From: Atopsyche davidsoni | Lineage: Eukaryota; Arthropoda; Insecta; Trichoptera; Hydrobiosidae | Direction: 5' to 3' | Assembly (NCBI GenBank): GCA_022113835.1 | Contig: JAILWY010000026.1 | Span: 2,624,001 to 2,688,000 of the forward strand | Length of the DNA stretch: 64,000 nt | Part shown: piece after piece, positions 34,183 through 44,866 of the stretch | How positions within the stretch are numbered: the first letter of the stretch is position 1 | How the letters are laid out: each line of letters opens with the position of its first letter | The notes under the pieces: generated by a model | Told to the model about the DNA's origin: nothing | What the model saw: the letters and a program-made list of their open reading frames with translations, nothing else | Database searches by the model: none | Program-made: the position numbers and the translations under genes

Positions 34183-35214
34183 CTGATATTTTTGCGGTAG
34201 AAAAAGTGAGAAGAGAGCTATGTGAAATTATCTCTGATATTTTTGCGTTGATAAAAGTGAGGAGAAAGCTTTGTGAAAGTCTATCTGATATTTTTGCGGT
34301 AGAGCAAGTGAGGTGAAAGCTATGTGAAAGTGTCTCTGATATTTTTGCGTGGATAAAAGTGAGGAGAAAGCTTTGTGAAATTGTCTCTGATATTTTTGCG
34401 TGGATAAAAGTGAGGAGAAAGCTTTGTGAAAGTCTATCTGATATTTTTACGTTGATAAAAGTGAGGAGAAAGCTATTTGAAAGTGTCTCTGATATTTTTG
34501 CGTAGATAAAAATGAGGAGAAAGCTATGTGAAAGTGTCTCTGATATTTTTGCGTGGATAAAAGTGAGGAGAAAGCTTTGTGAAAGTCTATCTGATATTTT
34601 TACGTTGATAAAAGTGAGGAGAAAGCTATTTGAAAGTGTCTCTGATATTTTTGCGTAGATAAAAATGAGGAGAAAGCTATGTGAAAGTGTCTCTGATATT
34701 TTTGCGTGGATAAAAGTGAGGAGAAAGCTTTGTGAAAGTCTATCTGATATTTTTGCGGTAGAGCAAGTGAGGTGAAAGCTATGTGAAAGTGTCTCTGATA
34801 TTTTTGCGTGGATAAAAGTGAGGAGAAAGCTTTGTGAAAGTCTATCTGATATTTTTACGTTGATAAAAGTGAGGAGAAAGCTATTTGAAAGTGTCTCTGA
34901 TATTTTTGCGTAGATAAAAATGAGGAGAAAGCTATGTGAAAGTGTCTCTGATATTTTTGCGTGGATAAAAGTGAGGAGAAAGCTTTGTGAAAGTCTATCT
35001 GATATTTTTGCGGTGGTAAAAGTGAGGTGAAAGCTATGTGAAAATGTCCCTGATATTTTTACGTTGATAAAAGTGAGGAGAAAGCTATTTGAAAGTGTCT
35101 CTAATATTTTTGCGGTAGAACAAGTGAGGAGAAAGCTATGTGAAGGTGTCTCTGATATTTTTTGCGGTAGTACAAGTGAGGAGAGAGCTATGTGAAAGAT
35201 TCCCTGATATTAAA
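34183..35214. repeat. 51-bp minisatellite, about 21 units, with higher-order order
   Basis: The unit begins CTGATATTTTTGCG and contains GTGAGGAGAAAGCT. Starts fall at 34183, 34233, 34285, then nearly every 51 bases to 35204. At least four unit types recur: A (GCGTGGATAAAAGTG), B (ACGTTGATAAAAGTG), C (GCGTAGATAAAAATG) and D (GCGGTAGAGCAAGTG). The order from 34387 is A B C A B C A D A B C A D', so a 153-bp ABC unit repeats. Although 51 is a multiple of three, units C and D break the only long frame with stops. Confidence 0.95.
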
Positions 35215-35489
35215 CTCAGCCTGAACCCTAACTGATATTTTTCGAATTCTTACCTGTTATTTGCAATTCTAAGCTATAGATGTACATTTTAAAGTTGTTA
35301 TTAAAAATAATAATTCGTTGCATTTTTGCTCCAATTTGACCAAATTACCTGAATTTTTATGCCATTATTAACTATTTGAAAATGTAATTGGAATGAAATA
35401 TTATTTGTGCATTGTATGTATTATTGATTATGTCCAACTACAAATATACCTTGAAAAAATATATGGTGCCCGTCTTGACAACTAAAAAC

Positions 35490-35753
35490 AGCGTTGGGTG
35501 TTATGAACGTATTTTACAAGAACTTAAAAGAAACGCTACCCAAAAGACAATAGAAGTATTTTTCAGTAAAAATAACATGTTATACTGTATAAAGTGTTCT
35601 TAGAATTAAAGTGATTGATTCAAATGATTCGCATTTTTTTGTATTAAGTTTTGATTATGTATGTATGTTTAATCGTAAACCCCGATATACGCGAATTTCA
35701 CTTAACGCATTTTTTTCCGGAACGTATCCCTCGCGTAAAGCGGGGTATTACTG
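35490..35753 (-). mobile_element. Tigger/pogo-like element, partial copy 2
   Basis: The end at 35753 (CAGTAATACCCCGCTTTACG on the minus strand, flanked by TA) and the interior match the copy at 17374-18048. It lacks the 320-bp insertion found there. The far end is not clear; similarity stops near 35490. On the plus strand the overlapping 63-residue ORF (35412-35603) ends with LKRNATQKTIEVFFSKN. This may echo the C-terminus of a Tigger-type transposase, but its orientation relative to the element is uncertain. Confidence 0.7.
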
Positions 35754-36980
35754 TATTTTAAAATGACTTGCGGACATTTTAATATATTATGCCTCGGATA
35801 CAAATTTATTGTTTTATCGATAACAATAAAGATATTTTTAAGTTATAGCATCTTTGCTAAATAATCAAAATAAATTATAATGGAAATACACTGAGAAAAA
35901 AGCTTCACTATTATCTCATAAAAAAGGACACTCTTGTGGAAAAACAATTTAAATATATGTCAGAATGACCATTGTACATCGTAATAGCTTCGATGGTTAT
36001 TTGGATATTCATTCTATCTGGGACAATTCCCATGTTAGAAATTATACTGTAGAAAAAATACTGATAACCCAGTTTGATTTCTTTCGGAAAAAAATAATAT
36101 TGTAAATTTAAGAAACATAAGATAACATCTATATATTTATACATATATACTATTTTACTAAAATTAAATATATAATTTTAGTTTGTGGCGATTAATTATA
36201 AGTTCTATTTTGACTAATAAATATTTTGATTAATCAATAATATTTATGAAAAAATAACAAATACTTATCGAAAAAATTTTCATCGTTTTTATATGTAAAC
36301 TTAAACATTGTTTAAATATAATATATTAAATTTACATTATTCATGCATTTATATTTATTTGAAATGAATCGCTTTTTCCGAGAAAGTGTTAGCTATGAAA
36401 GTAAAAATAATAAACTGAACACAAAACTTCTGTCGGCAATAAGTTCCAATTTCCTGTTTTTATTTTAAATTTTTTCCCCTCAGTTTGAATGAAGGAAAGA
36501 AAAATTGTAATTTCTAAACCTATGCTTCAGTTCTTGTGTCTGAAATTCCCCTCTAACCCCGCGCTTGCCTTCAATCAATATTTATGTGCAGCGTCCATTT
36601 CAGGACTTCTGCATGAGGGAGAATTCTCTTGTTCCCAAACAAGGTACAATATTTTCGACGCCTTACTGTAAGGTTTACACTTAGACGTATAGAAAGAGCA
36701 CAGAAAAGGCAGTTTCTTTCTTACACACACATACACATCTGCGATATATACTACATGTATACGAGATCAAAGTACTGTGCATTTCAACAAGAGCCTGGAC
36801 ATCATTTTTAACGGGCTTGGTTTAGTTTTTAAATAAATAATAAATTATGGGATGTTTTGGTGGTTTTTACGGCGGGGATGTCTCCTGTATGTGGTCAACA
36901 AACAAAAAAGTTGATAAAATTAGGGTTTTGCTTCGCGACAGGGAATTAGTGGCTAATTCGTCGGTGGCGTTAGGGGCGGA
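35754..36980. other. AT-rich intergenic DNA, nothing recognised
   Basis: Short ORFs of 60-77 residues without domains. No repeat shared with the rest of the window was noticed. Confidence 0.5.
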
Positions 36981-37250
36981 TGCACGCCGGCTTGTTTGTC
37001 AGTCTGGGCGGCTGTCAGAGTCACGTGCGCCGCCCCCGCCTCCACCCCCGCCCCTGCCCCCGGCCCTGCCCCCGCCCCAGCCCCCGCCCCTGCCCCCACC
37101 CCTACTCCCGCCCCGCCGCCTGCAGTTCGTTACCCGTCTGGGCCACCCACCCGACCACCCCTCGCCCGGAACCCCACTGGCGGAAAGTGGAAGCAAAGCT
37201 ACCCTAGCGAATCGCCCTGTCCTTGTCATGCAGACGCAGCAGGCACACTC
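36981..37250. repeat. C-rich low-complexity tract in a GC islet
   Basis: Between 37026 and 37125 nearly every word is CCCCCGCCCCTG-like, with more than ten runs of four or more C. The minus strand is therefore G-run rich and could form G-quadruplexes. ORFs in all frames (proline-, arginine- or glycine-rich, 75-135 residues) are products of the composition and not supported as genes. Confidence 0.8.
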
Positions 37251-37261
37251 CTAAAACACTA

Positions 37262-37335
37262 ATATCTTCTATTTATTATCTTCTTCTTCATCGGGTGCCT
37301 CTCCTCAGAGGATGTTGGCGACCATCTCACTAAGC
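37262..37335 (-). repeat. LINE 3'-end fragment
   Basis: On the minus strand: MVANIL, stop, GEAPDEEED. This resembles the common LINE polyprotein ending R-M-(V/I)-A-N followed by an acidic tail. The same nucleotides recur at 63915-63985 and, more weakly, at 42354-42386 and 29231-29260. Confidence 0.5.
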
Positions 37336-37534
37336 ATTGATTTGTACTAAAGAAGTGTTTTCTAGGGGGAAATAGTGAAGTGGTTCCCCGGGTCCTTCTA
37401 CTCCGCAGTTTTATATAGGAAGGAAAAGTATGCGTATTGCTGCTGCCCAATAGCATTATTATATAATCATTTCCTTACAAAGCTCTGGCGTTTAGATTTG
37501 ATACTCCTTTTGCAGCAAGCTACAGACAGAATGC

Positions 37535-37592
37535 ACTAGTTCCAAAGCGGAAATATTAAGTGGTTACTAAAAATAATAAATTTGTTTACTAA
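37535..37592 (+). repeat. Dispersed repeat B, copy 2
   Basis: Matches 6488-6546 in the same orientation; the first 35 bases are identical. Confidence 0.7.
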
Positions 37593-38100
37593 CACTTGAA
37601 CAAAATTGAGAATAATAAAAAAGGTTATTGAATAGTTAGTCTATTCCACAATACTGAAAACAGCCATTGTATACAAATTTACCTAAAAAATAACAAATTT
37701 TAAATCATAATACTTCCATAGGAGTTCTATCCCCTTAACAGTGACAAATCCACAAAGTTAGCACGTATAAGAAAATACGCCCAAAGCGCGTCACAATTTA
37801 TTCAGAAACCCATTACAGTGCGAATAAGAAAATGATCTCGATCAGATGTAGCGGCGTTTCATGTTTATTGTTATGTATGGACATTAGGGTAGCAGAATCG
37901 ACGCCCTTCAGCCAGGGGTCACCAACACAGCCGCACCTGACCGAGCTTTGGGGTCACTGGATGGAGACTCACACATGCCCGCGCGCGAGCTTGTGTGGAT
38001 GCAGCGGCGTGTTCATACTATACAACTACTTATTGCTACTGGAGCTCCTCTATTTTTTATAAATTCATTTATTAGTGTAAGAACAAATAAAGAGACAATA
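37593..38100. other. Intergenic DNA, nothing recognised
   Basis: Two short overlapping ORFs (73-76 residues) cover a slightly GC-raised patch at 37850-38020. No domain or repeat is recognised. Confidence 0.45.
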
Positions 38101-38774
38101 TCTACTATAATAATAGCCATTGTGTGTGGGTGGGTGTGTGTGTATGTTTCATTTTTTGGTTCTCTATAGAATATCTTAAAAGATACAACGCTGATTTTTT
38201 GCACACAAGTTCAGTGAGATTTCCCGCAGTTATGTGCCGAATTTCAAGACGATAGGATAATATTTTCATTCATAAACTAATTAAATAAAACTATCAAATA
38301 TGCTTTATGTACGAATTATATGATTCTGTTGTTCACAGCGAGAATTTCAAATTTAGAATTTTTACAAAAAAACAAAATATGATGCTTCTAAGAAATTTCC
38401 AGTTTATGTCAGCTTGACACAAGTACCAATTTTATTTTTTAGTTGCGTTAGAAATTATTAATCACATCATTAATAACTTAAAATGCCTCCTAAAAAAATA
38501 ACACCGTCTAAGCACAGCAAACGTAATTAAAAAAGAATAGCACAATTGAACGTGATAAAGACTGCATCTAATAAAGAACAGTGCAGTGAAAGTGATTCGA
38601 TGTTTGTGACACGAAATGTGATATTTCCTAGAATGGCTTTGCTTTCAAAATTAATATCCGGTTATTAAAAAAATATGTGTACAAAATATTCATCTAATTG
38701 TCAGCCAAAAATATGTTCAAACACTATTGCATCGTTCATCGAATACGTCATTTTATGATGGGCTACATTTCTAG
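38101..38774 (+). mobile_element. Non-autonomous Helitron, copy 2 (longer)
   Basis: Starts TCTACTATAATAATAGCC after A and ends CTAG before T. Its 3' hairpin CGTCA/TGATG (38746-38750 with 38756-38760) keeps pairing through a G-T wobble. Internally, 38484-38528 encodes MPPKKITPSKHSKRN before a stop, which looks like the N-terminus of a Helitron Rep-helicase ORF. The copy at 15067-15374 is a shorter deletion derivative of the same family. Confidence 0.85.
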
Positions 38775-38775
38775 T

Positions 38776-38960
38776 ATATTGATAATGATTGAGTACATTT
38801 TTTCAAATAATGAAAATTGATTAAAAAAAACTCTGCTTATATGGCCGGTGTAAGCTTGGGGATGTGGGTTCAAATCCCACACAAGTCACGATGATATTTT
38901 TCTGAGAGTTTCTTTAATCAATTTTCAATATTTGAAAAAATTTACTTAATCATTATCAAT
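38776..38960. repeat. Palindrome around a tRNA-like core, copy 2
   Basis: Arms of about 58 bases (38778-38835 and 38902-38960; outer word TTGATAATGATT and its inverse) enclose a core with GGATGTGGGTTCAAATCCCA. The core and inner right arm match the palindrome at 18590-18895, while the outer arms are unrelated to it. It begins two bases after the Helitron end at 38774. Confidence 0.7.
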
Positions 38961-40459
38961 CAATAAAACCTGTATAGGCAAAATCGTACTTCCTGTGAGA
39001 CAATATATAATTTTGTTTAAATATATATACACATTTGAATTCATAAATACATATTCTTATAATTATCACTCTGCTGTAATATAATTTAGTAAAAGAAAAT
39101 CTTCCAAAATCAATAACATTTTCTGCCAAATTATTTCTGTATTTTCCTAACCATGCAACTTCTCCTATATGTTAATAAAAACATACGTACAATATGTTTG
39201 GCTTTAAAAAACAGAGGTAGGTATCAACCCTTAATGTAAAAAAGCCCGATAATATCTGAACTCCCCTTTAGTCTAGATAGGTACACATAAAATGTTCGAA
39301 TGTAGTTGAAGTGGTATATAAACCCCCAGGGTTGTGTTGGTTCGTATTTCAGGGTTAACGGGGTGTCTGGCTGCAAGTACTTGTCGCTGCCGCATCCCCC
39401 TTTGTCATGGGGATGCCACTTGCTTGCTACCCCTATTGTGTATAGTCATACCCAGACATAATGGCTCAGTTCAAAATTGCAGTGCGTGGTAGAGAATAAA
39501 TGATTCGGCAATTATAAATATTCCCTCATCCATCCATACTCTCTTTTTTGTATTCGTCTAAAAAAAATTGGCAAATATTACTTTTATCAGTGGCGTACGG
39601 ATTATACAAGCCATGAAAGAATAAGCACTTTATAATTTATTTATTTATAATAAACAAACGCATATTTTCGAAATGTGTTAAATATTACAAGAGGAACTAC
39701 TATATTTATGCTCGTGTGGATTTTTTTTATTATGAATGTATGAATTATCACGATTTATATAAAATGCGTTTGTTTCAAAAGAGCTTCCCTTTACTTTATT
39801 GGTCAGAACTTATCAATTTTACCATTACTTTATACAAATTGTTAAGGGCTTCAGGGCAATGTTATGTTTTAAAAAGATAACGCATCAAAGATTGCATTTT
39901 TGAGTGTTATCCGTACAACGAATGTAAAGTTTTTTTTTTTTTTTAGATAGTGAACAGTTAGAAATAGTGCATGTTGCAAATGCACATACATTCAAGACCA
40001 AGTGAATTATATAATATAAATTATGGTCAGTATTTTGTGTAGAAATTTTTAGATAAAAATTAAAAAATCGTTTTTGTAAAAATTTTAAAGAAAATAGTTC
40101 AGTTATCTTTTTATAATCCAACGCAGGTTTTCGCATCGGGACTTCTTTGTAATTTCTAAATATGTAGTACAGCGAATAAAATTTCGATTCGCAGATTATT
40201 TTGATGTGAAACTTATCAGAAAAAAATACTAACAACGCAATGGCTGTCATATTAACGTCTCGACTCGACAAATCATTTTCTTCTTGTTGCTCGTAAAAAT
40301 CTAATCAAATTCTAAGAATAATGATACACAGACGAAATGGTTTTCAAGGGTACTATAAAATTTTACTTGCTGCGAAAATAAACATTATTTATTAATTATT
40401 TTTACTTGCATTTTATTGCAAGCGAAACTGCACATAATTTTCCGCGTCACCATGTATAT
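38961..40459. other. AT-rich intergenic DNA, nothing recognised
   Basis: A less AT-rich patch at 39330-39460 has no recognisable feature. The 128-residue minus-strand ORF at 39885-40271 is rich in Phe, Lys, Asn and Ile as AT-rich DNA produces, with no domain. Confidence 0.45.
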
Positions 40460-40531
40460 TCCTCGGTAGTATAGTGGTCAGTATCCCCGCCTGTCACGCG
40501 GGAGACCGGGGTTCGATTCCCCGCCGGGGAG
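40460..40531 (+). tRNA. tRNA-Asp (anticodon GTC), copy 2
   Basis: All 72 nucleotides are identical to the copy at 27117-27188, including the anticodon at 40493-40495 and the GGTTCGATTCC B box. A run of seven T starts at 40533 (polymerase III terminator). The flanks differ from those of copy 1, so each gene has its own surroundings and both are probably active. Confidence 0.97.
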
Positions 40532-40792
40532 GTTTTTTTATAGTTTTTTTTTTACTCTTAAAATCATTCCAAGATTCTAATTTATCTTTTATGTTATAAT
40601 AGTTCTTAGGGCTATGCTTACAATATGATGTGTGGCTAAATAATATTTTACTGCATATAAAAGAGCGTACGTTAAACGTGACAGTGATGAATCCAAGTAT
40701 AACTATTTTATTTTCATTATCAATTGAGATTGTCCAGTATAGTAAAATAACACGTAATGGTGTTTAGTCAGATAAATTTTAAAAAAATCCTG

Positions 40793-40798
40793 TATAAA
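40793..40798 (+). promoter_or_regulatory. TATA box of the small secreted-protein gene
   Basis: TATAAA lies 70 bases before the start codon at 40868, which leaves room for a start of transcription around 40823 and a 5' UTR of about 45 bases. A TATA box suggests regulated, tissue- or stage-specific expression. Confidence 0.6.
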
Positions 40799-40867
40799 AG
40801 AAATGCGTTTGAACAGCCTTTTTTATTTGAAGTATTAATCTTTTCTGAGGTGCAACTAGAATAAGTC

Positions 40868-41231
40868 ATGAAGCTGTCCACGATCGTCGCATTTGTGTGT
40901 GTTTATTTCATGACGTTGAAAAGCGTAAGTTATTTTAATTTGTATTGAATTAGATGTAGTTTATTTGGAGTGTGCCGTCGATGCAAGTGTTTGCTTCTTG
41001 CAGGTGTCATGCTTCCCTGAGAATTCCCGGCTGGGTCCAGACGACGCCCTGGCCCTCGCCCTGGCGCAGGAGTTGAAGGCCGTCGGGCAGGCACTTCCGG
41101 CCGAGGAGAAGATGGCCGTCCTGAAGGCGGTGCAGGGCACCCCCGAGTACACCCGGTTGGCAAAAATGTTTGCTCAACTTGACGCAGAGTCACGGAAAGA
41201 AGTTTTGGAAGAAATCAAGACCATGCGATGA
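40868..41231 (+). CDS. Small secreted helical protein, 94 residues, two exons
   Basis: I do not recognise this protein. Exon 1 (40868-40924) encodes a 19-residue hydrophobic leader, MKLSTIVAFVCVYFMTLKS. A 79-base GT-AG intron (40925-41003, donor GTAAGT, acceptor TTGCAG) joins in phase 0 to exon 2 (41004-41231). Signal cleavage is likely after VSC, leaving about 72 residues rich in Ala, Leu, Glu and Lys. The mature part has helix-like blocks (DDALALALAQELKAVGQAL, AEEKMAVLKAV, AESRKEVLEEIKTMR) and no cysteines or clear dibasic processing sites. Coding bases are GC-rich at third positions, unlike the surroundings. TATA box and AATAAA frame it. The role is unknown; a lineage-specific secreted carrier or peptide is possible. 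Confidence 0.85.
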
Positions 41232-41367
41232 GGAAAGATGGATAGTCCACCGTAGATAGTCCCCGAGTAAATGTTTAACTTCATATATTTATAGTCACTC
41301 CATATTCATCAAAATCGTATTTTCTACTATAACTAAATATTATAAATAATTAATTTTATTATTACTC

Positions 41368-41373
41368 AATAAA
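41368..41373 (+). terminator. Poly(A) signal AATAAA of the small secreted-protein gene
   Basis: AATAAA in CTCAATAAATTG, 136 bases after the TGA at 41229-41231. It gives a 3' UTR of about 150-160 bases. Confidence 0.7.
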
Positions 41374-44216
41374 TTGTCAAAAAAAAATTAGCATATTTAT
41401 TTTACTGAAAAGACTGTTGTATTTTTTCACATGTGTTCTATGTATAGCATATATGTATATAAATATATATTATACAAGTAATATCGTTTAGTGTAAAACG
41501 TATTAATGTCATATGTATTATACAAAACAAACAGACGGCATGGAGGTTTTCATGGAGAGGGAAATTGACCCTGAAACACCCTTGCGCGTAAATAAAGCAT
41601 TCAGCGAATGACAGACACGATTATATACTTCATACATCCAGCGAACGTTGACTGTCTGCGCCGCCGTTCCTGGGTTCCTGTTCTGGTGGGAGGGGTCCCT
41701 GGCCATGACCTTGGAGGCCCCCTCAGGCCCGAGTCCTCCTTCCCCGGCTGCAAGATTTGCCCTTGATGGAGCAGATGACCTCGAGAGCTTTGCTCCCTTC
41801 GGAGACGCCGCGCGCCCCCCAGGACGAGGACAGACAAGGAGAAATAAATACTTATGCACTGAAAATGAGAAAATTGTTTAATGACCACAAAAGGAAAATA
41901 AATAATTTTTACGTAACACATGTGAGAAAAAAGATCGACGTTTTCATAAAAATACAATCGTACATAAATGCATGATAAATTACAATACTCTTATAAAAGT
42001 TTTTCTTGTATTCATAATTTTTAATTTTAAAAATATTTATACGGTTTTTATAAATGATTGCTTACTATTGTATTTTTTTTTTTAATAAATATAATAGTAA
42101 AAATAAATAAACAATAAATATATTTTTATATGCCATCTATGTATCGCAATGCAAACTTATTTATTTGTAAGTTCTGAGATCCTAAGCATAGCTTTCTTCA
42201 GTGCTGTATGTTTTAAGAAATTACTTGATAAATAGATAGATGTCTTCAATAAAGTGGACAAAATTAATAAAGGATCATTTCATTAAATTTATATTTATAG
42301 AGCCATAAAAGTATCACAGCTACATTGATTTTTTGAAGACTTAACTATAAACATTTCTTCAAGAGCCTCTCTTCAGAGGAGGATAAATTAATAGATTAGA
42401 TTACTGTAATACTTTGGCAAATTTTTCATACTTACTCTAAATTTACATCTTACCACTTCGAGGAGTCTACTCATCATGCACAGTGCGGCGGCAAGTTTTC
42501 CAATATTAAAAAACACTGCTCCAGTAAAATATATTTCTTTAACCTTTTATATATAAGGGTTAAATATAGCAATTAATCAAAATGGCAATCTGTATCTGTA
42601 TTAAATTGATGTGTATTTGACTTTTAACAAAGTATTTAATAGATAGATTTATTGAAATGAAACTACATAAATATATTGAATGAAATACTCAAACGAATAA
42701 GTTTTCTGGTAATATCAACGTGAAACCAAAGTTTCCATGGAAGCACACTGGCAATACAAATCAAATATAATTTTATTATAAATAATAGCTATCAGCTTTT
42801 TAACCGTTATATGGGAGAGTTTGTAAATATATTTTCACTAACCAAACATCGAGCTTTTTCTATGTATGGCTGTGTCGATCCTATTTAAGGTTGATGTTGA
42901 TTGTTGTGCAGGGTCATGGTTTCTGGATTCAACCATATTGTCTTTGTTTGGTACTTACCGCTTTCGTGGTTTTATAAAAGATGCTAAAAGTTTCTTTAAA
43001 AAACGTGCTCAAATTTGATAAGACAAAATTTCATTGTAGCACAGAACCCAAAATTTTAGGATGGTTCCAGAGGCACCTTGTCACCACTCCAGGGCCAATT
43101 TAAAAGTTTATTTGAATTACATTTAACTGAAACCATGTAAATTAAAATAAATATACTTTGTTGCACTATAAATAATTTGCCAGATAAATCACTAAATGTA
43201 AACACTATAAAATAACAAATTTAGTAGAGATTGAAGTTTCTATATCAATTGAATTTATTTAAAGTAGACATTATATGAATTGTATAAAATTTGATGAGTC
43301 ATACATAATTGAGTCATATTATAGAAAAGTGGTGAAATATCATTAGTAGCTTTTAAAACTCATTTACCTCTTAGAATTTATGATATGCTGACACAGACAT
43401 ACTACGTGTCATTTTGTTTTAATGGCAATTTAAGGTATGAATGAGAATGAACGATGGGACAATTTTTGCAAAATTTCCTATTTCAACTATAAACCGGGTT
43501 CTTATTTTCTCAAATAAAATCATTAATCTGCATAAAAAAAAACATAAGATTTCTTAAATTTTAAGCTGGAATATACCAAATAACTCCAGAAATAAATACA
43601 AACTTGTAATGTTTAAAAGGAATAAAAAAAAACTAAAAAAATCATAAAATAACTATAATTACAAAAGTAACAATTATTTATAAAACATAAGTTTGTCGCG
43701 GGCCATATTTTCACTAAACATAGAAATATAAATAATAGTATAAAGATAGTAATGTTTGTACGAATACAATATCATTGATAAGAATAAAATTTCAATATTA
43801 ACGATATTTGAAGATTTCAGAAGCTCTTTGTTATGTTTTATCAATATTTTAGTATATATTTATATCTCAAAAATAATAAAAAAATAGGAATAATTTGAAT
43901 TTTAATAGAAGAAATATGAATACACAATGCGCAGTAGGTTTTTGTAGTGAACTGAAACTTGGCACAAATACATGAACAAACGCAGTCGGTGCCAGAAGAA
44001 TTATTTGTTGATGTCAAAATATAGTCTAAAAGTAATTTAAATTTATATTTTAAATCCATAAGTAGTGAACAGGAACATTTATAACCTATGTAGATCTGTG
44101 ACACTTTTTTGACATTTGCCAGAACCACCGGCACATCGCATACACACAATCACTTCTTAGGGGCACTAGAAAATTTCACTTTTGACACAAATGAAAGGCA
44201 ATTTAAAAACTTAAAA
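41374..44216. other. AT-rich intergenic DNA with GC islet 41640-41830
   Basis: The islet has TGACCTTGG at 41706-41714 and ORFs on both strands (72-118 residues) without domains. A weak LINE 3'-end match lies at 42354-42386. The string TATCACAG at 42312 resembles a miR-2 family start, but no hairpin partner is present. Otherwise nothing is seen. Confidence 0.4.
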
Positions 44217-44222
44217 TTTAAT
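44217..44222 (-). terminator. Possible poly(A) signal ATTAAA of eIF1A
   Basis: TTTAAT on the plus strand is ATTAAA on the minus strand, about 200 bases beyond the eIF1A stop. I saw no AATAAA closer, so this variant is the best candidate. Confidence 0.35.
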
Positions 44223-44419
44223 CAATTTGTCCTAATTTCACAATACATACAACAATGTTTATACTTGCATAGTTTACATCGTATTCGAAAATATGAAATA
44301 AAGTTGCTGACAAATACTTGCGAGAAGAGATGTTGGATTGTATTTCTGTTCACAGATAATTATCGGTAAAACAGAACACGAATGTAATGACTGTGACGTA
44401 CCGAGATAAATATATCCCA

Positions 44420-44866
44420 TTAGATGTTGTCAACATTGTCGACATCGTCGTCCGAACTGATTTCATCACCGAACTCGATGTCTTCGTCGAATCCGTCGTC
44501 GACGAACGTGACAGTTTCGTTGATGCGGACGGTTTCTGGGAATTCTCCATATGTCTTCAAGTTCCTGGCTTCATCGGGAGTGTACCTCAATATGACATCG
44601 GCCTTGGCGTCTTGGTAGTCTCGCAGTCCTATGAGAATGATGTCTCCTTGATTTATCCATACTTTTTTGCGGAGTTTCCCTCGGATGTGGCACAGTCGTT
44701 TCGAGCCGTCGAAGCACATGGCCTCCAATCGGCCATTACCGAGCATTTTGGTCACCTGGGCGTACTCTTGCCCGTCTTCCTTGAACACCAACTCACGCTT
44801 TTCGGCTTCATTCTCGTTCTTTCCTCGACGCCTGTTTTTACCTCCTTTTCCCTTATTCTTCGGCAT
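44420..44866 (-). CDS. eIF1A: Eukaryotic translation initiation factor 1A (eIF1A)
   Basis: The product binds the A site of the 40S ribosomal subunit and, with eIF1, promotes scanning and start-codon selection; its C-terminal tail contacts eIF5B. The 148 residues match the family's usual 143-150. A basic N-terminal tail ([18 protein letters not shown]) is followed by the OB-fold (about 22-115; [40 protein letters not shown]) and by an acidic tail ending [10 protein letters not shown], close to the usual DIDDI-type end. The ORF is uninterrupted, with an A-rich start context. CpG-rich promoter-like DNA lies upstream. No poly(A) tract was seen after it, so it is probably a real gene, although a retrocopy is possible. 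Confidence 0.95.
   Translation of the reverse strand: MPKNKGKGGKNRRRGKNENEAEKRELVFKEDGQEYAQVTKMLGNGRLEAMCFDGSKRLCHIRGKLRKKVWINQGDIILIGLRDYQDAKADVILRYTPDEARNLKTYGEFPETVRINETVTFVDDGFDEDIEFGDEISSDDDVDNVDNI

Noticed and set aside
34183..35214. Coding reading of the 51-bp repeat (17-codon unit starting DIFA)
   Set aside because: Unit types C and D contain in-frame stops and some units have other lengths.
36847..37254. 135-residue proline-rich ORF
   Set aside because: Produced by the C-run tract; every frame is open and repetitive.
42312..42333. miR-2-like TATCACAG string
   Set aside because: No complementary arm within 80 bases on either side.
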